From NCBI GenBank assembly GCA_963656085.1, contig CAVKHV010000075.1, positions 1-6,580 on the forward strand: a DNA stretch of 6,580 nt, in the 5' to 3' direction. The stretch comes from CAVALG01 sp963656085 (GTDB taxonomy: Bacteria; Bacillota; Clostridia; Oscillospirales; Acutalibacteraceae). Position numbers and translations under genes: made by a program. Of the stretch, positions 1-4,551 are shown piece after piece (the stretch's first letter is position 1; each line of letters opens with the position of its first letter). Below the pieces are notes generated by a model that saw nothing but the letters and a program-made list of their open reading frames with translations, had not been told where the DNA came from and made no database searches.

Positions 1-79
1 CCTCGCTTTGCGCCACCGTCAGCACGCCGGCGCAAGCCTCCAGCCTCGATTCAAGATTTTTCTTTTTTCTCATTCTCAT
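1..79 (-). CDS. trmB: tRNA (guanine-N7-)-methyltransferase TrmB, N-terminal fragment
   Basis: The first 26 codons of a leftward gene are present; the rest lies outside the window. The peptide begins MRMRKKKNLESRLEACAG, which resembles the conserved start of Firmicutes TrmB proteins (MRMR/MRLR, basic stretch, then an acidic-basic helix ending in a Cys). TrmB uses S-adenosylmethionine to methylate G46 in the variable loop of tRNAs in the cytoplasm. The start at 79 is supported by GGAG at 89-92, nine bases upstream; the in-frame ATG at 73 is a weaker alternative. The AdoMet-binding and catalytic parts are not visible, so the call rests only on the N-terminal resemblance. The gene lies downstream of the DUF262-HNH gene in the same direction with a 160-base gap and no obvious terminator between them, so island transcription could read into it. 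Confidence 0.6.
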   Translation of the reverse strand, partial: MRMRKKKNLESRLEACAGVLTVAQSE

Positions 80-233
80 TTATATATTCTCCGTTCCCTG
101 CCGCCGCATTTGTGTCCACCGTAGGCGGTGAAGAAGCAAATACGGAGAAGATAATGCGGGCAAGACCGATAGCCTGTTTATATTGACGATTATACTCCGA
201 ATATTGCCGTCTTTTGGATTGATCCGAATGGTT
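51..233 (-). pseudogene. start-less open frame resembling a protein C-terminus (possible gene remnant)
   Basis: A 60-codon open frame follows an in-frame stop at 234-236 and ends at the TGA 51-53, overlapping the first 29 bases of trmB in another frame. It contains no ATG, GTG or TTG, so it is unlikely to be an intact gene. Its composition is protein-like: a basic, tyrosine-rich start (KRRQYSEYNRQYKQ), a hydrophobic segment (AIGLARIIFSVF), then a Pro/Ala/Gly linker and a charged tail (NENEKKEKS). It could be the 3' end of a gene whose front was lost when the neighbouring island arrived, or an accidental open frame. I do not recognise the family. The overlap with trmB would be typical of a tightly packed former operon, but that is inference. 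Confidence 0.3.
104..145. repeat. imperfect inverted repeat in the trmB leader
   Basis: CCGCATTTG (104-112) pairs with CAAATACGG (137-145) with one mismatch, and inside it CACCG (117-121) pairs with CGGTG (126-130) around a 4-base loop. The resulting hairpin would lie in the leader of trmB, about 25 bases ahead of the start codon and clear of the ribosome binding site at 89-92. No T-run follows on either strand, so it is not a standard intrinsic terminator. It may be a regulatory leader structure, a remnant of a palindromic repeat, or the edge of the inserted segment. The rest of 80-238 holds only the start-less frame and an isolated TATAAT (189-194, minus strand) without a good -35. Confidence 0.4.
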
Positions 234-238
234 TTAAT

Positions 239-1333
239 TTATATGTTGCTCTTGCGACGATTACAATCTGCACAAAGCATTTGACAGTTTTCCGGGATAG
301 TCTTTCCGCCTTTACTCCACGGAGTAATATGGTCGGCTTGCATTTCCTCAATCCCAAAATGCTTGCCACATTTCGGGCAGATTCCCTTTTGACGTTCATA
401 TGCCGTGCGTGCCATTTTAGGACTAAATGCACGAATGCTTAAATGCTTTTCATTTCCGTCAAGCAGATATTCATAAATGCCTTTCTGATTGCTAACGTCC
501 TCATCGTCAAGCAGTTCAACGATACGATTTTCATATGCTTTAGGGTCATGTGCGGCAGTGCCGTATTTATTATAGAAAATACCCCAATCAAGCCCTGACA
601 TTAACTTCTTGCGGAATGTTGGGAATGTTGCCTTTACCCAACTGATAACAGATTGAAAATACAGCCACAATTCATTGCAGTTCGTGTCATGTTGGTGCTG
701 TGACATATAATCTTCAATTTCGATACCGTCACGGGCGGCAATCCATTTGATAGCGGTTTCAAGGTAGTTTTGACGGATTGCGCTGCCGCTTAAATAATCG
801 CCTGCAATCTGATATGCGGGGCATTGGCTTTTGCTGAAATACTTCTTTGCTTCGGTCAACCATTCACCGGTATAAATTGCGTTTCTAAGTTCCTGTGCGG
901 TTAACTGTTCTCCGGCAATATTGATAATCTTGAACCAATCAAGTTTTTCTTTGTCTGTACCCTCGCAAATATAGATCATCAGCTTATAATCAAGAATCTG
1001 TTCTTGCTCTGTATCGGTCAGATTGTGAAAAGCCAAATGGTCAATCGAAAAATCGCCGTTGACATATTGGCAAATACTGATAGTTCTTTGTTGTCCGTCA
1101 AGAAGTTCAAATTTGCCGTTATCGCCCTTTACCCAATACATAACATTCAAAGGGAATTGCTTTGTAATGGTTCGTATAACTTCGTCACGCTGTTTGTCCT
1201 TATAAATAAATTCTCGCTGAAAGGCTGGGCGAATATTTAGCATCCCTCCATACCCTACAACACCATTTTCCGCACTGTCTAAGTATCCATCAACAACGTC
1301 ACGGACGGGAATTTCATGCAGTTCAATTTTCAT
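239..1333 (-). CDS. DUF262 domain protein with C-terminal HNH endonuclease
   Basis: A 364-residue protein with two parts. The N-terminal DUF262 (GmrS/ParB-like) domain shows the family marks: PAFQREFIY at about 36-44 and LLDGQQRT at 77-84. In related proteins (GmrSD, SspE, BrxU) the DGQQR region belongs to a nucleotide-hydrolysing or modification-sensing module. The C-terminal HNH domain (about 310-362) has a zinc pair CPKC (319-322) with CADC (354-357), catalytic DH at 334-335, PWSKGGKT and N349. Most DUF262 effectors carry DUF1524 instead, so HNH is a variant architecture. The expected role is cleavage of DNA selected by its modification state. AGGTGA seven bases ahead supports the ATG at 1333, which lies 11 bases inside the 3' end of the upstream methyltransferase gene, so translation is probably coupled. 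Domain calls are firm; nuclease activity and target are inferred from the family and its partner. Confidence 0.9.
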   Translation of the reverse strand: MKIELHEIPVRDVVDGYLDSAENGVVGYGGMLNIRPAFQREFIYKDKQRDEVIRTITKQFPLNVMYWVKGDNGKFELLDGQQRTISICQYVNGDFSIDHLAFHNLTDTEQEQILDYKLMIYICEGTDKEKLDWFKIINIAGEQLTAQELRNAIYTGEWLTEAKKYFSKSQCPAYQIAGDYLSGSAIRQNYLETAIKWIAARDGIEIEDYMSQHQHDTNCNELWLYFQSVISWVKATFPTFRKKLMSGLDWGIFYNKYGTAAHDPKAYENRIVELLDDEDVSNQKGIYEYLLDGNEKHLSIRAFSPKMARTAYERQKGICPKCGKHFGIEEMQADHITPWSKGGKTIPENCQMLCADCNRRKSNI

Positions 1334-2414
1334 TTGTATTCACCTGCTTTCGTTTTATTAATATACGAGCGTAAAGTTGCTTCCCATTCAGTATAGCTTT
1401 TGCAAAATCATATTCATTTGCACTACCGCTGTTAAGAACACCAACAATAGAAAATTGCTCAGGATTATGCTTAGTCATAAAAGTAATAGGCACACCAATT
1501 ACACCATAGTAATCGCATGGAATATCCGCTGTTTTACTAACTTCTATTGCGTCATAATTATCATATTTCGGATAGTTTTTTGGTGTGTATTGTCTAAATA
1601 ACGTCATATCTTCATGACGTCGTTCAGTATCAAGATTTGTATACCAGCATATGTTGCCCATTCGTCGCCATTTTTGCCCGTTTTCGTCAATCTTAAAGTC
1701 CGTTTTCTTTTCCTCATAACTGTCAGGAACCTTAAACCAATAATGCCCACTATTACAGCCAAGCCATACTTTGTCAGTCATAAATAATGGCAGTATTTCC
1801 TTATATTTAACAGCATTAAGATTTCCAATAATTAAGAAATTTTTATTATTGGAAATTAGCAACGCCATATAATCACGAAACAGTGAAAACGGTGGGTTAG
1901 TTACTACAATATCGGCTTGCTTTAGCAACTCAACACATTCAGGACTACGGAAATCGCCGTTACCATCTAATAAAGTCATTGTATTTTTCTTGTTTCGCAT
2001 AAGATATTCAACATCAGCAAGGTCGATACGTCCATCTCCGTTCTCATCCGTAACCTCTGTTATTTCCACCTTGTAGGGCTTGCGTTCGCTCTCTTCCTGT
2101 ACCACAGCTCCATTTTCAGATGGTAAAAAAGAAAGTTGCCCGCCGTTATCTACATAATATTGAAATTCTTTCCCGGTTACCGGCGATGTCGCAAAACAAG
2201 TTGTTATCAATTTTTTCAAACCTAAAGCATTAAAGTTCATTGCAAAATATTTAAAAAAGTTACTTTCATATGGGTCATCACAGTTGCAAAGAACTGTCTT
2301 GCCCTTGAAATGATGTCTGTAATGCTTTAATTCGTTTTCTACAAGTGAAAGCTGTGTATAAAATTCATCTTGCTTGTTTCTTGCAGAATCGTTTAGATTA
2401 CTATTTCCCGCCAT
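1323..2414 (-). CDS. EcoRI-family adenine-specific DNA methyltransferase
   Basis: A 363-residue protein matching the EcoRI_methylase family (M.EcoRI-like N6-adenine methyltransferases): NKQDEFYTQ near residues 13-21, CNCDDPYESNFFKYF from 43, and catalytic motif IV NPPFSLF from 173. The end, with KQLYARILIKRK, is complete. It should transfer a methyl group from AdoMet to adenine in duplex DNA; M.EcoRI acts on GAATTC, but specificity cannot be assumed here. An EF-hand/dockerin-like loop (TDENGDGRIDLADV, residues 122-135) sits between the two conserved blocks. The start chosen is the ATG at 2414, one base after the stop of the regulator gene and directly before the conserved N-terminus, with AAAGGCGG upstream; the ATG at 2453 would add 13 residues lying inside the regulator gene. 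It is followed, with an 11-base overlap, by the DUF262-HNH gene, so it probably protects host DNA from that protein. Confidence 0.93.
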   Translation of the reverse strand: MAGNSNLNDSARNKQDEFYTQLSLVENELKHYRHHFKGKTVLCNCDDPYESNFFKYFAMNFNALGLKKLITTCFATSPVTGKEFQYYVDNGGQLSFLPSENGAVVQEESERKPYKVEITEVTDENGDGRIDLADVEYLMRNKKNTMTLLDGNGDFRSPECVELLKQADIVVTNPPFSLFRDYMALLISNNKNFLIIGNLNAVKYKEILPLFMTDKVWLGCNSGHYWFKVPDSYEEKKTDFKIDENGQKWRRMGNICWYTNLDTERRHEDMTLFRQYTPKNYPKYDNYDAIEVSKTADIPCDYYGVIGVPITFMTKHNPEQFSIVGVLNSGSANEYDFAKAILNGKQLYARILIKRKQVNTNEN

Positions 2415-2415
2415 A

Positions 2416-2625
2416 TCAATCGCCGCCTTTCTTAATTTCCACAATATCATCAAGCCCGCACCCTAAGTGCAAAGCAACCTTTGCTAATGTCTCCAACGAA
2501 ACAGGCTCATCTTTGCCCATTTTTGCAAGCATATTTGTGGAAATTCCTGATTGCAAGCGAAGTTCAGTTTTTGTAATTTTTCTGTCAATCAATATTTTCC
2601 AAAGTTTATTGTAACTGTAAATCAT
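2416..2625 (-). CDS. small Cro/CI-type helix-turn-helix regulator
   Basis: A 69-residue single-domain DNA-binding protein of the short XRE/HTH_26 type. The pattern YNKLWKILIDRKITKTELRL followed by SGISTNMLAKMGKDEPVSLETLAKV (residues 5-50) gives helix 1, the turn, the recognition helix and the third helix, and the GLDDIVE tail is typical. There is no effector domain, so it is probably a repressor or a controller (C-protein-like) that times the methyltransferase and nuclease genes behind it. The start at 2625 is set by AAGGAGGG six bases upstream; an open extension to 2772 lacks homology, has no comparable ribosome binding site, and would put the promoter inside the gene. It is the first gene of the operon, one base before the methyltransferase start. 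Operator-like palindromes lie upstream at 2707-2727 and 2736-2749. Confidence 0.85.
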   Translation of the reverse strand: MIYSYNKLWKILIDRKITKTELRLQSGISTNMLAKMGKDEPVSLETLAKVALHLGCGLDDIVEIKKGGD

Positions 2626-2631
2626 TTGCAA

Positions 2632-2639
2632 CCCTCCTT
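2632..2639 (-). promoter_or_regulatory. ribosome binding site of the HTH regulator
   Basis: AAGGAGGG on the minus strand, six bases before the ATG at 2625. It nearly matches the full anti-Shine-Dalgarno complement and is the main reason for choosing the short start of the regulator. Confidence 0.85.
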
Positions 2640-2670
2640 GCTTTTGAACTTGATAACATACTTCTTGATG

Positions 2671-2699
2671 ATTATAACACATTTTATCTAACCAATCAA
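2671..2699 (-). promoter_or_regulatory. sigma-A promoter of the restriction-modification-like operon
   Basis: On the minus strand, -35 TTGATT (2694-2699), a 17-base spacer and a perfect -10 TATAAT (2671-2676) preceded by TG one base upstream (extended -10). Transcription should start near 2664, about 40 bases ahead of the regulator start. This appears to be the only good promoter for the three-gene operon. Confidence 0.75.
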
Positions 2700-2706
2700 C
2701 ATATTG

Positions 2707-2727
2707 TTGCAATTCGTGATATTGCAA
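2707..2727. promoter_or_regulatory. candidate operator: TTGCAAT-N7-ATTGCAA
   Basis: TTGCAAT (2707-2713) and ATTGCAA (2721-2727) form a perfect 7-base inverted repeat with a 7-base spacer. It begins seven bases upstream of the -35 of the operon promoter, a usual place for a dimeric HTH regulator to act. A further TTGCAA lies between the regulator's ribosome binding site and its start codon (2626-2631). TTGCAA also occurs inside coding sequence in the window, so the spacing and symmetry, not the hexamer alone, make the case. The likely binder is the HTH protein at 2416-2625 (inference). Confidence 0.45.
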
Positions 2728-2735
2728 TCTTACTT

Positions 2736-2749
2736 GTGGGAATTCACAC
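2736..2749. promoter_or_regulatory. imperfect palindrome centred on GAATTC
   Basis: GTG-G-GAATTC-A-CAC is a 14-base palindrome with one mismatched pair, centred on the only GAATTC I can find in the window. It lies 37 bases upstream of the operon -35. It may be a second operator half or a coincidental EcoRI-type site in the control region of an EcoRI-family methyltransferase. Confidence 0.3.
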
Positions 2750-2784
2750 CGATTTTCACTTGACAGATACATCCCGCCGCAGGA

Positions 2785-2813
2785 TTGACAAAACCGCCCG
2801 ATTGTAATATCAT
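2785..2813 (+). promoter_or_regulatory. sigma-A promoter of rfbD
   Basis: A perfect -35 TTGACA (2785-2790), a 17-base spacer and -10 TATCAT (2808-2813, five of six consensus bases). Transcription should begin near 2820, giving a leader of about 50 bases before the TTG start of rfbD. It diverges from the island promoter, with about 85 bases between the two -35 boxes. Confidence 0.7.
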
Positions 2814-2823
2814 TATATAGAAC

Positions 2824-2842
2824 AAAAAGCGGGCGCCGCCCG
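2824..2842 (-). terminator. GC hairpin with T5 on the minus strand (terminator-like)
   Basis: CGGGC (2830-2834) and GCCCG (2838-2842) form a five-base all-GC stem with a three-base loop. Read leftward it is followed by C and TTTTT, the layout of a short intrinsic terminator. No leftward gene ends here, so it may stop antisense transcription from rfbD into the island, or be left from an earlier gene arrangement. Read rightward, the same hairpin would lie about ten bases into the rfbD leader. Confidence 0.4.
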
Positions 2843-2858
2843 TGCAGATAAAAATTAA

Positions 2859-2863
2859 GGGAG
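2859..2863 (+). promoter_or_regulatory. ribosome binding site of rfbD
   Basis: GGGAG, eight bases before TTG at 2872. It decides the start: the upstream in-frame GTG at 2842 falls inside the GC hairpin, and the ten residues it would add are absent from the conserved N-terminus. Confidence 0.8.
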
Positions 2864-2871
2864 AGATAGTA

Positions 2872-3726
2872 TTGAAAGTTCTGGTAACGGGATATAACGG
2901 TCAGTTGGGTTATGATGTTGTTAAAGAATTAGGCAGCAGAAACATTGAAGCAAAGGGCGTTGACATTGCCGATTTTGATATAACGGATGAAAAGCAGACG
3001 GCGGACTATATTTCTGCCTATGCGCCGGACGCGGTTATACACTGCGCGGCGTACACCGCGGTCGACCGCGCCGAGGATGATGAGGAGACCTGCCGCAGGG
3101 TAAATGCCTTAGGCAGCGCCAATATTGCAAAAGCCGCCGCAAAGGTCGGCGCAAAAATTGTTTACATAAGCACCGATTATGTTTATGACGGCGAGGGTGA
3201 AACACCGTTTGAAGTTACCGATAAAATTGCGCCGCTGAGCGTTTACGGCAAAACAAAAGCGGAGGGCGAGGCTGCCGTCCGCGCCGCTACAGATAAATAT
3301 TTTATTGTCCGCACGTCCTGGGTTTTCGGCAAGAACGGAAACAACTTTATAAAAACCATGCTTAAAGTCGGTAAAACGCACCACGAGCTGCGCGTCGTAA
3401 ACGACCAGATAGGCTCGCCGACTTACACGGTTGACCTTGCGCACCTTGTGTGCGATATGATTATGACCGATAAATACGGCGTATATCACGGAACAAACGA
3501 GAATTTCTGTTCCTGGGCTGAGTTTGCCGCCGAGATATTCAAATGCGCCGGAACGGACAACGCGGTTACGCCCGTTACAACCGAAGAATACGGCGTTTCA
3601 CGGGCTCGCCGCCCGCATAACTCGCGCCTTTCCAAAAAGAATTTGGATGACGCCGGATTTGACCGTCTGCCGACCTGGCAGGACGCGTTGAAACGCTACT
3701 TGGAAGAAATCAAGGGCACATATTAA
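2872..3726 (+). CDS. rfbD: dTDP-4-dehydrorhamnose reductase (RmlD)
   Basis: A 284-residue cytoplasmic enzyme of the extended short-chain dehydrogenase family, reducing dTDP-4-dehydro-L-rhamnose to dTDP-L-rhamnose with NAD(P)H, the last step of activated rhamnose synthesis. Visible features are the Rossmann glycine motif GYNGQLG (7-13) directly after the beta strand MKVLVT, HCAAYTAVDRAE (57-68), the active-site segment STDYVYDG (100-107), the catalytic pair Y125 and K129 (SVYGKTK), and RTSWVFG with NGNNFI (147-160). Length is normal for the family. The TTG start follows a good GGGAG. The other rml genes (rmlA, rmlB, rmlC) are not in the window, so this is a solitary copy or the end of a dispersed pathway. 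It has its own promoter (2785-2813). The next gene is spoIIR, 73 bases on; rhamnose on the spore surface is a possible link but is only inference. Confidence 0.93.
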   Translation: MKVLVTGYNGQLGYDVVKELGSRNIEAKGVDIADFDITDEKQTADYISAYAPDAVIHCAAYTAVDRAEDDEETCRRVNALGSANIAKAAAKVGAKIVYISTDYVYDGEGETPFEVTDKIAPLSVYGKTKAEGEAAVRAATDKYFIVRTSWVFGKNGNNFIKTMLKVGKTHHELRVVNDQIGSPTYTVDLAHLVCDMIMTDKYGVYHGTNENFCSWAEFAAEIFKCAGTDNAVTPVTTEEYGVSRARRPHNSRLSKKNLDDAGFDRLPTWQDALKRYLEEIKGTY

Positions 3727-3742
3727 AACATACGAATAAAAT

Positions 3743-3797
3743 AAATCTCTCCTGTCAATATTCAATACAACACGATTGAATAGGCAAGGAGAGATTT
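3743..3797 (+). promoter_or_regulatory. long hairpin sequestering the spoIIR ribosome binding site
   Basis: The left arm AAATCTCTCCT (3743-3753) is a perfect 11-base complement of AGGAGAGATTT (3787-3797). Further in, GTC (3754-3756) can pair with GGC (3783-3785), and TATTCAAT (3759-3766) perfectly complements ATTGAATA (3775-3782), leaving an 8-base loop and only small bulges (A3786; A3757-3758). The stem is about 22 base pairs. The spoIIR Shine-Dalgarno AGGAGAG (3787-3793), six bases ahead of ATG 3800, lies wholly in the 3' arm, so the folded RNA would hide it. T3795-3799 follow the paired GA, so the same structure could end the rfbD transcript. Pairing is seen directly; the regulatory role is inference. 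Confidence 0.7.
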
Positions 3798-3799
3798 TT

Positions 3800-4420
3800 A
3801 TGTTACAAAGAATAAGAAAAAACCGCACAAAAATAATTGCCGCGCTTGCCTGTGCGTTTGTATTCACGGCTCTGCTCGGTATGTCGGCGTTCGGGGGGAA
3901 TTGCGACCGTGTGCGCGACAGTGTGCTGCGGCTGCATATAATCGCAAATTCGGACACGGAGGACGACCAGGCGCTTAAACTTAAAGTGCGCGACGCACTG
4001 CTTGCCCTTTCTGCCGACTATTTTAAGGATTGCAAAACGCGTGACGATTCGGAAAATGCGGCGCAGGCGCATCTTGCGGATTTGAAGGCGGAGGCGCAGC
4101 GCGTGGTAAAAGAAAACGGCTACGGTTATAACGTAAATGTAAGCGTAGGCGAGGCGTTTTTCGGCACGCGCAGATACGGAGAATTTACGCTGCCTGCCGG
4201 GAATTATGACGCGCTGCGCGTAGTGATAGGCGAGGGGCGCGGCCATAACTGGTGGTGCGTGATGTTTCCGCCGGTTTGCCTGCCTGCGGCGACGGGCGCC
4301 GAGATCGGGGATGTGCTGAATGACCGCGACACCGAGGTCGTTGAACACGAAACCAAATACAAAGCCCGGTTCAAGTGCGTTGAACTGTATGAAAAGGCTA
4401 AAAGGTATTTATGGGGGTGA
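3800..4420 (+). CDS. spoIIR: stage II sporulation protein R
   Basis: A 206-residue exported signalling protein of endospore formers. In Bacillus it is made in the forespore under sigma F and acts across the septum on SpoIIGA, which then cleaves pro-sigma E in the mother cell. A basic N-terminus (MLQRIRKNRTK) and a hydrophobic segment (about 12-32) form a signal peptide or membrane anchor. Family motifs follow: SVLRLHIIANSD (41-52), DQALKLKVRDALL (56-68), FGTRRYGEFTLPAGNYDALRVVIGEG (121-146) and GHNWWCVMFPPVC (148-160), then a charged C-terminus. The ATG at 3800 has AGGAGAG six bases upstream, within the hairpin at 3743-3797; the TTG at 3776 would begin in that hairpin and is not used. I could not find a convincing sigma-F promoter in the short gap, so transcription may come from rfbD read-through, from a promoter in the rfbD end, or from a poor match. 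Confidence 0.95.
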   Translation: MLQRIRKNRTKIIAALACAFVFTALLGMSAFGGNCDRVRDSVLRLHIIANSDTEDDQALKLKVRDALLALSADYFKDCKTRDDSENAAQAHLADLKAEAQRVVKENGYGYNVNVSVGEAFFGTRRYGEFTLPAGNYDALRVVIGEGRGHNWWCVMFPPVCLPAATGAEIGDVLNDRDTEVVEHETKYKARFKCVELYEKAKRYLWG

Positions 4421-4450
4421 AAATTCGGGTTACATACACAAATTGCCGCC

Positions 4451-4464
4451 TTTTTAATTAAAAA
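4451..4464 (+). promoter_or_regulatory. AT palindrome upstream of the ychF promoter (UP-element-like)
   Basis: TTTTTAATTAAAAA is a perfect 14-base palindrome ending three bases before the ychF -35 box. An A/T tract in this place commonly acts as an UP element for RNA polymerase alpha. The T5 run preceded by GCCGCC could also suggest a weak terminator for spoIIR, but no stable GC stem is present. Confidence 0.4.
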
Positions 4465-4467
4465 CAC

Positions 4468-4496
4468 TTGATAATATCGCGCCGAAAATATATAAT
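4468..4496 (+). promoter_or_regulatory. sigma-A promoter of ychF
   Basis: -35 TTGATA (4468-4473), a 17-base spacer and a perfect -10 TATAAT (4491-4496). Transcription should start near 4503, about 50 bases before the ychF ATG. With the A/T tract just upstream it should be a strong vegetative promoter, separating ychF from the sporulation gene before it. Confidence 0.8.
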
Positions 4497-4551
4497 TGTA
4501 TAATGTATAAAGGGCGCGGCAATCAGGCGCTTTAAGAAACGGAGATATTAT

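Noticed and set aside
2415..2453. A 13-residue extension of the methyltransferase from the upstream ATG pair
   Set aside because: It overlaps the end of the regulator gene, lacks a good ribosome binding site, and the conserved N-terminus begins after ATG 2414.
2416..2625. Antitoxin role for the small HTH protein, with the DUF262 protein as toxin
   Set aside because: The intervening methyltransferase and translational coupling fit a restriction-modification controller better; no toxin family motif is present.
2626..2772. A 49-codon N-terminal extension of the HTH regulator
   Set aside because: It contains the promoter and operator-like repeats, lacks family resemblance, and the internal ATG at 2625 has a near-perfect ribosome binding site.
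2842..2871. GTG start for rfbD adding ten residues
   Set aside because: The GTG overlaps the GC hairpin and has no ribosome binding site; TTG 2872 has GGGAG and begins exactly at the Rossmann strand.
3727..3742. Sigma-F promoter for spoIIR in the short gap
   Set aside because: AT-rich matches to a -10-like element exist, but no -35 with suitable spacing could be found.
3803..4348. A 181-codon open frame on the minus strand
   Set aside because: It is antisense to the well-supported spoIIR gene and shows no recognisable motif.
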